Below, piece by piece: positions 1 through 5,172 of a DNA stretch of 5,172 bases (position 1 is its first letter; each line of letters starts with the position of its first letter). The notes below the pieces were generated by a model. That model saw only the letters and a list, made by a program, of their open reading frames with translations, was not told where the DNA came from and did not search any database. Position numbers and translations under genes: made by a program. This stretch comes from Pseudarthrobacter sp. (GTDB lineage Bacteria > Actinomycetota > Actinomycetes > Actinomycetales > Micrococcaceae), in assembly GCA_013362385.1 (NCBI GenBank), contig JABFWC010000385.1, positions 1-5,172 on the forward strand, written 5' to 3'.

Positions 1-290
1 GTGGTGGTGCGGCGGTTCCAGCCGGCGGTGCTGAGCCGCAGTGCCCGTCCGGAGATTATCGCACCGGTCATGAACCCGGCCAAGGCCACGATGGGGCCGA
101 GGACGGGAAGATTGTCGCCGCCCAGCAGCGCCATGCCGAGGATCACCACGTTGCCTGTCATGTTCGCCGTGAAAACCCGGTCCAGGCCCAGATAGCCCAC
201 CGCATCCAACACGCCGGTTGAGAACGTGAGCGCCAGCATGAGCACCAGGTGCATGCTGGGCGGGTGGGCAGGGAGGAACCGGGCGGGCAT
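1..290 (-). CDS. YoaK/DUF1275 family membrane protein, N-terminal part
   Basis: This is the first 96 residues of a gene cut by the left edge of the window. The reading frame starts at an ATG (288-290), with an AAAGG ribosome binding site (298-302) seven bases upstream. After a short Pro-rich tail, the segment around residues 24-50 (TGVLDAVGYLGLDRVF, then TANMTGNVV) is the typical N-terminal signature of YoaK/DUF1275 proteins. These are integral inner-membrane proteins of about six helices with no established biochemical role. Hydrophobic stretches near residues 13-33, 45-58 and 62-82 fit the first membrane segments. It points the same way as the TMEM175-family gene but lies 194 bases beyond it, so it could be read through from that operon or have its own promoter; I see no convincing promoter in the gap. 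Family assignment is by remembered motif. The C-terminal half is outside the window. Confidence 0.85.
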   Translation of the reverse strand, partial: MPARFLPAHPPSMHLVLMLALTFSTGVLDAVGYLGLDRVFTANMTGNVVILGMALLGGDNLPVLGPIVALAGFMTGAIISGRALRLSTAGWNRRTT

Positions 291-447
291 GGGCTTACCT
301 TTCGGCCGTCCTGGGGACGAAGTCGTTGCTGGCGGGGGAGGCCCTTTTAGTATCCTCCGATCTACCAGGAGGCTGCGCAGTGGGTCTCAAGGGGTCTACG
401 ACGCCGCGCTCGCCGAGTTCCGGCAACAAGGTCCACTTCGTTCCCGT

Positions 448-469
448 CCACCCCGGCATGGGGGAGTGG
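448..469 (-). terminator. Weak stem-loop after the TMEM175-family gene
   Basis: On the minus strand, about 16 bases past the stop codon of the gene at 485-1105, CCACTCC pairs with GGGGTGG. This gives a seven-pair stem with one T-G wobble and an eight-base loop. A shorter GGGC/GCCC hairpin (468-478) overlaps it. The place suits a terminator or an mRNA 3' end stabiliser, but no T-run follows, so it is not a canonical intrinsic terminator. It could also be chance in GC-rich DNA. Confidence 0.25.
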
Positions 470-484
470 GCGGCGCCCGCTCTT

Positions 485-1105
485 TCAGCCCTGGCCGGCG
501 CGGTCCTCGTGGGCCTTGGCGACGAAGTGTTCCACGCGGCGGTCCGGCACGAGCCAGATCATTGCCACGATGGTGAAGACGGCGATTCCGAGCAGCGGCT
601 GTAGCAGGGTGAGGGCGATCCCGAGGAGGTAGATCAGCGGCGAGGCCTTGCCCTTCCAGTCGCTCCCGACGGCCTGGGCGAGGGCCCCGTCCTTGCCCTG
701 CGCCGCAATCAGCCCCCGCTCCAGGATGAAGTAGGCGATCGCGGCGCACAGCAGGTTGATCCCGTACAGCAGCACGGGGACATGCAGGAAGCCCGACTCA
801 TCCATCCACCGCGTGGTGAACGGGAACAGCGACAGCCAGAACAGCAGGTGCAGGTTGGCCCAGAGGATAGCCCCGTTCACCCGGCTGGCGAGGTGGATCA
901 TGTGGTGGTGGTTGTTCCAGTAGATCCCCACGTACACGAAGCTCAGGAGGTACGTGAAAATCGTGGGCAGGACGGCAGCGACCCCTGCCCACGTTGGTTC
1001 CTCCGGGGTGTGCAGTTCGAGCACCATGATGGTGATGATGATGGCGAGCACGCCGTCGCTGAAGGCTTCGAGCCGGTTCTTGTTCACCCGAATATCATGC
1101 GCCAA
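485..1105 (-). CDS. TMEM175/DUF1211 family predicted potassium channel
   Basis: A complete 206-residue membrane protein of the TMEM175 (DUF1211) family, whose studied bacterial members are tetrameric potassium-permeable channels with six helices per subunit. The family signature is clear in helix 1: Arg11 followed by Phe-Ser-Asp at 15-17 (RLEAFSDGVLAI). A second characteristic patch, YWNNHHHMIH, lies at 62-71, at the end of helix 2. Hydrophobic segments fall at about 18-31, 42-63, 77-97, 106-127, 154-167 and 169-185, matching six helices and the usual length. The start is uncertain. TTG at 1105 is the first possible codon after an in-frame stop, and an in-frame GTG lies at 1085-1087. The ATG at 1096-1098 is out of frame and stops after four codons. 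Neither usable start has a good ribosome binding site. The upstream gene ends 19 bases earlier, so translational coupling is likely. Potassium transport is inferred from the family. Confidence 0.9.
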   Translation of the reverse strand: MAHDIRVNKNRLEAFSDGVLAIIITIMVLELHTPEEPTWAGVAAVLPTIFTYLLSFVYVGIYWNNHHHMIHLASRVNGAILWANLHLLFWLSLFPFTTRWMDESGFLHVPVLLYGINLLCAAIAYFILERGLIAAQGKDGALAQAVGSDWKGKASPLIYLLGIALTLLQPLLGIAVFTIVAMIWLVPDRRVEHFVAKAHEDRAGQG

Positions 1106-1124
1106 AGCCCGTCAATAAGGGGTG

Positions 1125-3758
1125 TTACACGATGGTGACGGTCCCGGCGTCGCCGTCCACGCTCACCTGCGGGCCGCCGGCCAGTCGTTGTGTCGCCACG
1201 CCGGTGCCCAGCACGGCCGGGATGCCGTACTCGCGCGCCACGATGGAGCTGTGGCTCAGCGGGCCCCCGACATCCGTCACCACGGCGGAAGCCATCGCGA
1301 ACAGCGGCGTCCACGCAGGGGTGGTCATGCGGGCCACCAGCACCTCGCCCGGCTGCATCTGGCCGAAGTCCTCGGGTCCGCGCAGCACGCGGGCCGGTGC
1401 GGTGACCCGGCCGGCGCTCGCGCCTGCCCCCTTGATGACATCGCCCGCCTGGTGCTGCGGACCCGCGGGCATCATGGAGCCGAAGGCCTTCTCCATCCAT
1501 GCCGCCTGCGGCAGCATTTGCGGGGCGTCAGCCTTCGCCTGGCCGCGCCACAGCACCCTGCGTTCCTCGACGGCGTCGGCCCGCACCGGGCGTGAGGCTC
1601 CGGCCAGGGACACGCCCGTGTCAGTTTCCGCCAGCCCGAAGTCCACGGCACCTTGGAGTTCTGAAAACCGCAGCCAGAACACGTCATCCGGCGCAGCGAT
1701 CAGGCCCGAGGCAACGAGCCGCCGCCCCAGTTCCAGCAGCATCCGCCGCAGCAGCGGCCAGGCGAGTCCGACGTCGGCCAGCGCGTCCTCGCGGACCGGC
1801 GCCGTCTCCTGCGCCCACCGCAGCAGACGGAAGAACACGCGCCGGCGCCGCGGCCCCAAACGCCCGGCCATCTCCCGGGTCAGCTCCTCCCGGCGCTCGG
1901 TGAGCAACCGCTGCCGCTCATGCGGGTCGGTGCCCTGCCCGCGCAGGTAGAACCTGATGGTTTCCAGCTGCGCGGACGGGTCGTCGGCCGGCACCGGGGT
2001 GGCGAAGTCGAGGTTGTAGACCGCATGCCCGTACAGGTCCAGGTGCTCCTGGAACGTGATCCGCCACTCCTGCCACAGGACGTCGTCCACCCCTGCCGGA
2101 GCCGAACCCGTGCGCAGGCACTCGGCGAGTTCCGCCGTCGGCCGTTCCACCAACGCCGTGACCAGCGCAGGGTCGCTGCGCGCCCACCCGGCCAGGTCAT
2201 ACAGCGACTTCTCCGCGCGGATGGGTTCGCTGTCAAAGCCGAGGAGGAAGGTCTGGGCGGGCGGGTCGCCCTCGCGCCGGACCAGCTTGTCGTAGAACGC
2301 GCGGAAGGAGATTTCGCTCATGTCGGCGAGCGGAATGACGGACTGCACGGCCGTGTAGTAGACGGTGCCGGCGTCCAGGAGGGCCCGGGCGCCCGCCAGC
2401 AGCCGTGCCCCTGAAAGTTCCGCAGGCGGCGTCCCGGACCAGTCCTTGATCGCTCGTTCGTAACGCGGATGCGAGTATTCCCGCCAGCCCTTGATGCCCA
2501 TGTGCGCCGTGCCGCGGAACAGCGCACCCAGCGCCGGGATAGTCCTGGCCGTCATCCGCAGCATGGGCCAGGTCCGGTAGTAGTAATAGGCGTAGCCGTT
2601 GATGGTGGGGAACTGGACGTCGCCCTCGCGGAGGGAATGCTGGCCCAGCGCGTCGTTCAACAGGGCCGATATCGAGCGGGACACTGAGCCGTCGATGAGG
2701 TCGGCGAAGAGCGGGGAGAGCGGCTCCGGCATCTGCTCTACGATGCTCGCACGGAAGTAGAGGCCCTTGGGGTAGGGGAGCGGCCATTCCGTGGGGACGT
2801 CGGCCGAGGGTTCGGGCAGCGCGGTGATGGGACGGGACTGCAGCAGGAAGAACTGGCCGTCGGCGCGGGCCCATTCGATATCCTGCGGCGCGCCGAAGTG
2901 GTCCACGGCCTGCTGGCCGTAGCGCGTCAGCTCCGCTGCCGCCGCATCATCCAGGACGGGCGCACGACGGCGGGCTTCCGCCACCTTTTGTTCGGCCGTC
3001 CCGTTCTCTGCCGGCACGGTCATGAGTTCCTTGTCGGCGGTTTGCCGGGAGAGGACCTTGCCCGTTTTCGTGTCGACCGTGAGGTCGTCCGGGGTGACCG
3101 TCCCGCTGACCACTGCCTCGCCCAGGCCCCACGCGGCGCTGATCACCGTCTGGTCCCGGCGGCCGTTCGCGGGGTTGGCGGTGAACATGACCCCGGCCGC
3201 GTCGGCTTCCACCATCTGCTGGATGACGACGGCGAGGCGCACCTCGTCCGGGCGGATGCCTGCGCGGGCGTGGTAGGCCATGGCGCGCGCCGTCCAGAGG
3301 GAAGCCCAGCAGTCGATGACCCCTTTGCTGACTGCCCGCACCCCGCGGACGTTCAGGTAGGTTTCCTGCTGGCCGGCGAAACTGGCCGAGGCGAGGTCCT
3401 CGGCGGTGGCGGAGGAGCGGACGGAAACGGCGATGTCATCGCCGAGGTGTTCGTACGCGGCCTCAAGTTCGGCGTGGATGCCGGAGGGCATGGCGCCTTT
3501 GCTGAACAGGGTCCGGATCAGCGCGGAGGCGTGCTCGTAGTCCTCCGGCGAGGCATCGGCCGGGAGGGCGGCCAGTTCCTGGACGGCTTGCCCGAGGTTG
3601 TTCCCGGCGACGAACTCCGAGTACGCATCGGTGGTGAGGACAAACCCCGGCGGCACCGGCAGCCCGGCCTGGATGAGGCCGCCCAGCCCCACGGCTTTTC
3701 CGCCGGCCGTCCCGACGTCGCCCCGCTGCACGTCCCCCAGGCCGTTGGCGTATCCCAT
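1125..3758 (-). CDS. PEP-synthase-like phosphotransferase, rifampin-phosphotransferase architecture
   Basis: An 877-residue soluble enzyme. Residues 1-315 form the ATP-binding domain shared with PEP synthase: GGKAVGLGGL with Lys21, VRSSATAEDL with Arg114, a QQMV...GVMFTANP stretch at 180-196, WGLGEAVVSG at 210-219, and DIEWA...LLQSRPIT ending near 312. A large, poorly recognisable middle domain (about 320-770) begins with EQMPEPLSPL. The C-terminal swivel domain (about 777-877) carries the phosphohistidine motif GGPLSHSSIVAREYGIPAV with His836. No PEP/pyruvate-binding barrel follows, so it cannot be a normal PpsA. The order ATP domain, middle domain, His domain, the length, and a His about 42 residues from the end match rifampin phosphotransferases. 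Those transfer the beta-phosphate of ATP to an acceptor, giving AMP and Pi. The acceptor here is unknown; rifamycin is only one possibility. The ATG at 3758 is chosen because AAGGAGG lies seven bases upstream. The frame stays open to 3971, but that extension lacks a good start. It probably heads an operon with the TMEM175-family gene. Confidence 0.88.
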   Translation of the reverse strand: MGYANGLGDVQRGDVGTAGGKAVGLGGLIQAGLPVPPGFVLTTDAYSEFVAGNNLGQAVQELAALPADASPEDYEHASALIRTLFSKGAMPSGIHAELEAAYEHLGDDIAVSVRSSATAEDLASASFAGQQETYLNVRGVRAVSKGVIDCWASLWTARAMAYHARAGIRPDEVRLAVVIQQMVEADAAGVMFTANPANGRRDQTVISAAWGLGEAVVSGTVTPDDLTVDTKTGKVLSRQTADKELMTVPAENGTAEQKVAEARRRAPVLDDAAAAELTRYGQQAVDHFGAPQDIEWARADGQFFLLQSRPITALPEPSADVPTEWPLPYPKGLYFRASIVEQMPEPLSPLFADLIDGSVSRSISALLNDALGQHSLREGDVQFPTINGYAYYYYRTWPMLRMTARTIPALGALFRGTAHMGIKGWREYSHPRYERAIKDWSGTPPAELSGARLLAGARALLDAGTVYYTAVQSVIPLADMSEISFRAFYDKLVRREGDPPAQTFLLGFDSEPIRAEKSLYDLAGWARSDPALVTALVERPTAELAECLRTGSAPAGVDDVLWQEWRITFQEHLDLYGHAVYNLDFATPVPADDPSAQLETIRFYLRGQGTDPHERQRLLTERREELTREMAGRLGPRRRRVFFRLLRWAQETAPVREDALADVGLAWPLLRRMLLELGRRLVASGLIAAPDDVFWLRFSELQGAVDFGLAETDTGVSLAGASRPVRADAVEERRVLWRGQAKADAPQMLPQAAWMEKAFGSMMPAGPQHQAGDVIKGAGASAGRVTAPARVLRGPEDFGQMQPGEVLVARMTTPAWTPLFAMASAVVTDVGGPLSHSSIVAREYGIPAVLGTGVATQRLAGGPQVSVDGDAGTVTIV

Positions 3759-3765
3759 CACCGTG

Positions 3766-3772
3766 CCTCCTT
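3766..3772 (-). promoter_or_regulatory. Strong ribosome binding site of the PEP-synthase-like gene
   Basis: On the minus strand this reads AAGGAGG, a near-perfect Shine-Dalgarno sequence, seven bases before the ATG at 3756-3758. It decides the start: the open frame continues upstream for 71 more codons, but translation from there would ignore this site. A GTG directly before the ATG is also in frame but would have only a four-base spacer. Confidence 0.85.
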
Positions 3773-3790
3773 GTTGCCCGCCGCCGTCGT

Positions 3791-3826
3791 CCGTTTCCAC
3801 AGCGGTGGCCGTTTCCACTGCACCGG
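3791..3826. repeat. Tandem 18-base imperfect repeat upstream of the PEP-synthase-like gene
   Basis: Two adjacent 18-base units (3791-3808 and 3809-3826) both begin with the identical ten bases CCGTTTCCAC and match at about 14 of 18 positions. A third, more degenerate unit (CCACTTCCAG...) follows at 3827-3844. The same core appears inverted (GTGGAAA) at 3874-3880. The repeats lie 33-86 bases upstream of the start codon, in the presumed leader or promoter of the leftward operon. They could be regulator half-sites or chance similarity in GC-rich DNA. Confidence 0.5.
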
Positions 3827-4000
3827 CCACTTCCAGGGACGGCGGACGCCAATACCCAGCCTGTGCCGGGGCGGTGGAAATTGCTAGGGCCGAACGGCCT
3901 CCGGGCGGGAATGATGCACAATTTTCCGAGAGTTGTACCTCCCTTTTTTGCGGCCTCTGGCGCTCCTCCAAAGAGCGGAATCATTAGGTATCCCGCCTTA

Positions 4001-4029
4001 TTGACTGCTATTCGGCTTGGGAATACGGT
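4001..4029 (+). promoter_or_regulatory. Predicted sigma-70-type promoter for the DUF1326/DUF2182 pair
   Basis: TTGACT at 4001-4006 matches the -35 consensus at five of six positions. After exactly 17 bases comes TACGGT (4024-4029), which fits the TAnnnT -10 pattern common in actinobacteria. Transcription would start near 4035-4038, giving a leader of about 87 bases before the GTG start of the DUF1326 gene. It is the best promoter-like pair I could find in the intergenic region. Confidence 0.6.
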
Positions 4030-4036
4030 CTGCATT

Positions 4037-4057
4037 AACGGGGCCTTCCGCCCCGTT
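4037..4057 (+). promoter_or_regulatory. Perfect stem-loop at the predicted transcript 5' end
   Basis: AACGGGGC (4037-4044), a five-base loop CTTCC, and GCCCCGTT (4050-4057) form an eight-pair perfect hairpin that begins at the predicted transcription start. In the plus direction only a short T-run follows, so it is not a strong terminator. A hairpin here could protect the mRNA 5' end, act in early attenuation, or, as DNA, be an operator overlapping the start site. Which of these applies cannot be read from the sequence. Confidence 0.5.
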
Positions 4058-4112
4058 TCACGGGATGGGGCGCCGGATCCGGGCCGCTTCTGCCAGGCGA
4101 TGGTGCCAGGTG

Positions 4113-4118
4113 AGGAGG
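4113..4118 (+). promoter_or_regulatory. Ribosome binding site of the DUF1326 gene
   Basis: AGGAGG lies five bases before the GTG at 4124-4126. The ATG at 4136-4138, in the same frame, would be 17 bases away, which is too far. The site therefore favours the GTG start and the N-terminal sequence (V/M)SWEMSGTY. Confidence 0.8.
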
Positions 4119-4123
4119 ATTCT

Positions 4124-4696
4124 GTGTCTTGGGAAATGTCCGGAACCTATGCGGGCACCTGCGTGTGCCAGCTGATTTGTCCGTGCCCCGTGGACGGCAT
4201 GCCCACCGGGCCGGGAGGCAAGTGCAGCGGCCTGAATGTCTTTCATATTTCAACGGGAAACCTCGATGACACCGACCTGTCCGGCGTCGACTGGAAAGTG
4301 GGTGCCGTGGTGGACCAATCAGCATCGGATGCGCAGGTGGCCGCGTTGGAAAGCATACTTCGCGGCCAGGCGGGCGGCCCCTTTGCCGACTTCGCAGGGT
4401 TGTATGGAGAGTGGCTGGGGCTCGAGCGCGCTGACGTCACGTTCTCTGACGGCGAGCGGCCTTCGGCTTCGGTCGGCGAGCAGACCCGGTACACGTTCGA
4501 GCCGCTGCCCGGACCGGACGGCGGCGCGACCACGGTGAAGAATGCGATGTACGGTTTCGCCCCCGAGTTCCGGATCGGAAAGGGCCCGGGGCACGTAAAC
4601 CTGTTCGGGCTGGAGTTCGACGGGTCCTACGGCGAAACGTCCGACTTCTCGTTCGCCAGCGAGATGGCCGAAGGCGCCCCCAAGGGCCGGGGCTGA
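4124..4696 (+). CDS. DUF1326 family protein with N-terminal cysteine cluster
   Basis: A 190-residue protein that matches the DUF1326 family in length and pattern. The N-terminus (SWEMSGTYAGTCVC) leads into the family's cysteine motif, Cys13-x-Cys15-x3-Cys19-Pro-Cys21, followed by Cys34 in GGKCSGLNVFHI. These five are the only cysteines, and all lie in the first 34 residues. Such a cluster suggests metal binding, but that is inference; the family has no settled function. No signal peptide or membrane helix is visible, so it is probably cytoplasmic. The rest is rich in Gly, Asp and Glu, with later blocks such as VKNAMYGFAPEFRIGKGPG. The GTG start is set by AGGAGG five bases upstream. The next gene, of family DUF2182, starts 11 bases after the stop codon; the two families are common neighbours and probably work together. 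Confidence 0.88.
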   Translation: MSWEMSGTYAGTCVCQLICPCPVDGMPTGPGGKCSGLNVFHISTGNLDDTDLSGVDWKVGAVVDQSASDAQVAALESILRGQAGGPFADFAGLYGEWLGLERADVTFSDGERPSASVGEQTRYTFEPLPGPDGGATTVKNAMYGFAPEFRIGKGPGHVNLFGLEFDGSYGETSDFSFASEMAEGAPKGRG

Positions 4697-4707
4697 ACGG
4701 CCGGCCC

Positions 4708-5172
4708 GTGCACCGCAGGAAGCTGACCGGTAACGGCGAGACAGTCGCCCACGCCTCCCGTGTTGATCCGCGGGAGGCAGTACTGGTGGCTGTCTTGTTG
4801 GTCCTGGCCGCTGCCAGCTGGGTCTTTACGTCCACGCAGCTGGCAGGGATGGACAAGGGCGCGTGGACCAATCCGGGGCCGGTGGGCTTCTTCACCGTGA
4901 CGTGGGTGGTGATGCTCGCAGCCATGATGTTCCCGTCGGTGGCGCCGATGGTGGTGGCCTACCACCGGATCCAGCGGCACCGGCGGCAGGCCGAACGGTA
5001 CGCGCCGGCCGGGTCCACCTCCGTATTCGTGGCCGGCTACCTGGCCGCGTGGACCGGATTCGGGCTGGTGGCGTATGGGCTCTATATGTGGGCGGCGGCG
5101 GTGGCACCCGCGGCCTTCGCTCCCGACCAGGGCGGGCGTTACGTCGCGGTGGCCGTCATCCTGATGGCTGCC
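4708..5172 (+). CDS. DUF2182 family metal-binding-type membrane protein, N-terminal part
   Basis: The first 155 residues of a gene cut by the right edge. Hydrophobic helices lie at about 23-42, 59-84 and 105-133, and a fourth begins near 145. The second carries the family hallmark, VVMLAAMMFPSVAPMV (67-82), followed by a basic loop with His86 and His91 (YHRIQRHRRQ). DUF2182 proteins are predicted metal-binding integral membrane proteins. I recall that the copper-chaperone-like PpoB2 of a marine tyrosinase system belongs here, but could not check it. The methionine-rich helix would suit copper(I). The start is the GTG at 4708-4710, 11 bases after the DUF1326 stop. It has no good ribosome binding site, which fits translational coupling. 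An alternative GTG at 4786-4788 has GGAGG eight bases upstream but would cut into helix 1. The frame is open to the window end. Confidence 0.85.
   Translation, partial: MHRRKLTGNGETVAHASRVDPREAVLVAVLLVLAAASWVFTSTQLAGMDKGAWTNPGPVGFFTVTWVVMLAAMMFPSVAPMVVAYHRIQRHRRQAERYAPAGSTSVFVAGYLAAWTGFGLVAYGLYMWAAAVAPAAFAPDQGGRYVAVAVILMAA
4753..4778 (+). other. Stable stem-loop at the start of the DUF2182 gene
   Basis: GCCTCCCGTG (4753-4762) pairs with CGCGGGAGGC (4769-4778) around the loop TTGATC. This is a ten-pair stem with a single T-G wobble, very stable for an early coding region. Its 3' arm contains GGGAGG, the only Shine-Dalgarno-like sequence near the beginning of the DUF2182 gene. No T-run follows, so it is not a terminator. 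It may restrain translation from the alternative GTG at 4786, stabilise the message between the two genes, or be a by-product of codon choice. Confidence 0.45.

Larger units (their letters stand above)
3759..4123. other. Divergent intergenic region, 365 bases
   Basis: This gap separates the leftward phosphotransferase gene from the rightward DUF1326 gene and must hold promoters for both. It is less GC-rich in its middle (about 3900-4040) than the flanking genes. It contains the 18-base repeats, the plus-strand promoter, the leader stem-loop and two ribosome binding sites, each listed separately. Smaller inverted repeats are GGCCGAACGGCC (3888-3899) and CGCTC/GAGCG with a seven-base loop (3961-3977). 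I could not find a convincing minus-strand -35/-10 pair. Open frames cross it on both strands, but none has a start with a ribosome binding site inside the gap. Confidence 0.8.

Noticed and set aside
347..390. Possible promoter for the YoaK-family gene (TTGAGA with TAGATC or GATACT downstream on the minus strand)
   Set aside because: Spacings of 20 and 30 bases and poor -10 matches make it too weak to call.
2898..3887. Long plus-strand open frame of 329 codons opposite the PEP-synthase-like gene
   Set aside because: Its translation has no recognisable domain, and it mirrors a gene with clear catalytic motifs. Long antisense frames are common in GC-rich coding DNA.
3888..3899. Palindrome GGCCGAACGGCC as a terminator or operator
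   Set aside because: Only five pairs with a two-base loop and no T-run. Such short GC palindromes are expected by chance here.
3759..3971. N-terminal extension of the PEP-synthase-like protein by 71 codons
   Set aside because: The frame is open, but the extension has no start with a ribosome binding site and low-complexity content. AAGGAGG sits correctly before the ATG at 3758, where the family homology begins.
3863..4123. Longer start for the DUF1326 protein
   Set aside because: The open frame crosses the predicted promoter and leader hairpin. AGGAGG points to the GTG at 4124, and the family motif begins right after it.

Overview
The window reads as chromosomal DNA from a high-GC Gram-positive bacterium. 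GC-rich third codon positions, GTG and TTG starts, and the protein families present all fit an actinobacterium. An Arthrobacter-like member of the Micrococcaceae is my best guess, but that is inference from protein style, not a match to a known genome. There is no RNA gene, insertion sequence, CRISPR array or phage gene in the window.

The layout is two gene groups diverging from an intergenic region of about 365 bases (3759-4123). Leftward (minus strand) there are three genes. The first is a large PEP-synthase-like protein (1125-3758). It lacks the PEP/pyruvate barrel of true PEP synthase and ends in a phosphohistidine swivel domain, as rifampin phosphotransferases do. A complete six-helix TMEM175/DUF1211 potassium-channel-family protein (485-1105) follows after 19 bases. 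After a further 194 bases comes the 5' part of a YoaK/DUF1275 membrane protein, which runs off the left edge (1-290). The first two are probably one operon. The third may be read through or have its own promoter.

Rightward (plus strand) there is a DUF1326 protein with an N-terminal cysteine cluster (4124-4696). Eleven bases later comes a DUF2182 multi-spanning membrane protein that runs off the right edge (4708-5172). These two families are often neighbours and are suspected of metal handling, probably copper. A good housekeeping-type promoter (TTGACT, 17 bases, TACGGT) and a perfect stem-loop at the predicted transcript start lie in front of this pair.

The pieces with the most open biology are the phosphotransferase-like enzyme, whose acceptor cannot be read from sequence and which is coupled to an ion-channel gene, and the DUF1326/DUF2182 pair. 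I found no clear sign of a wholly new system.
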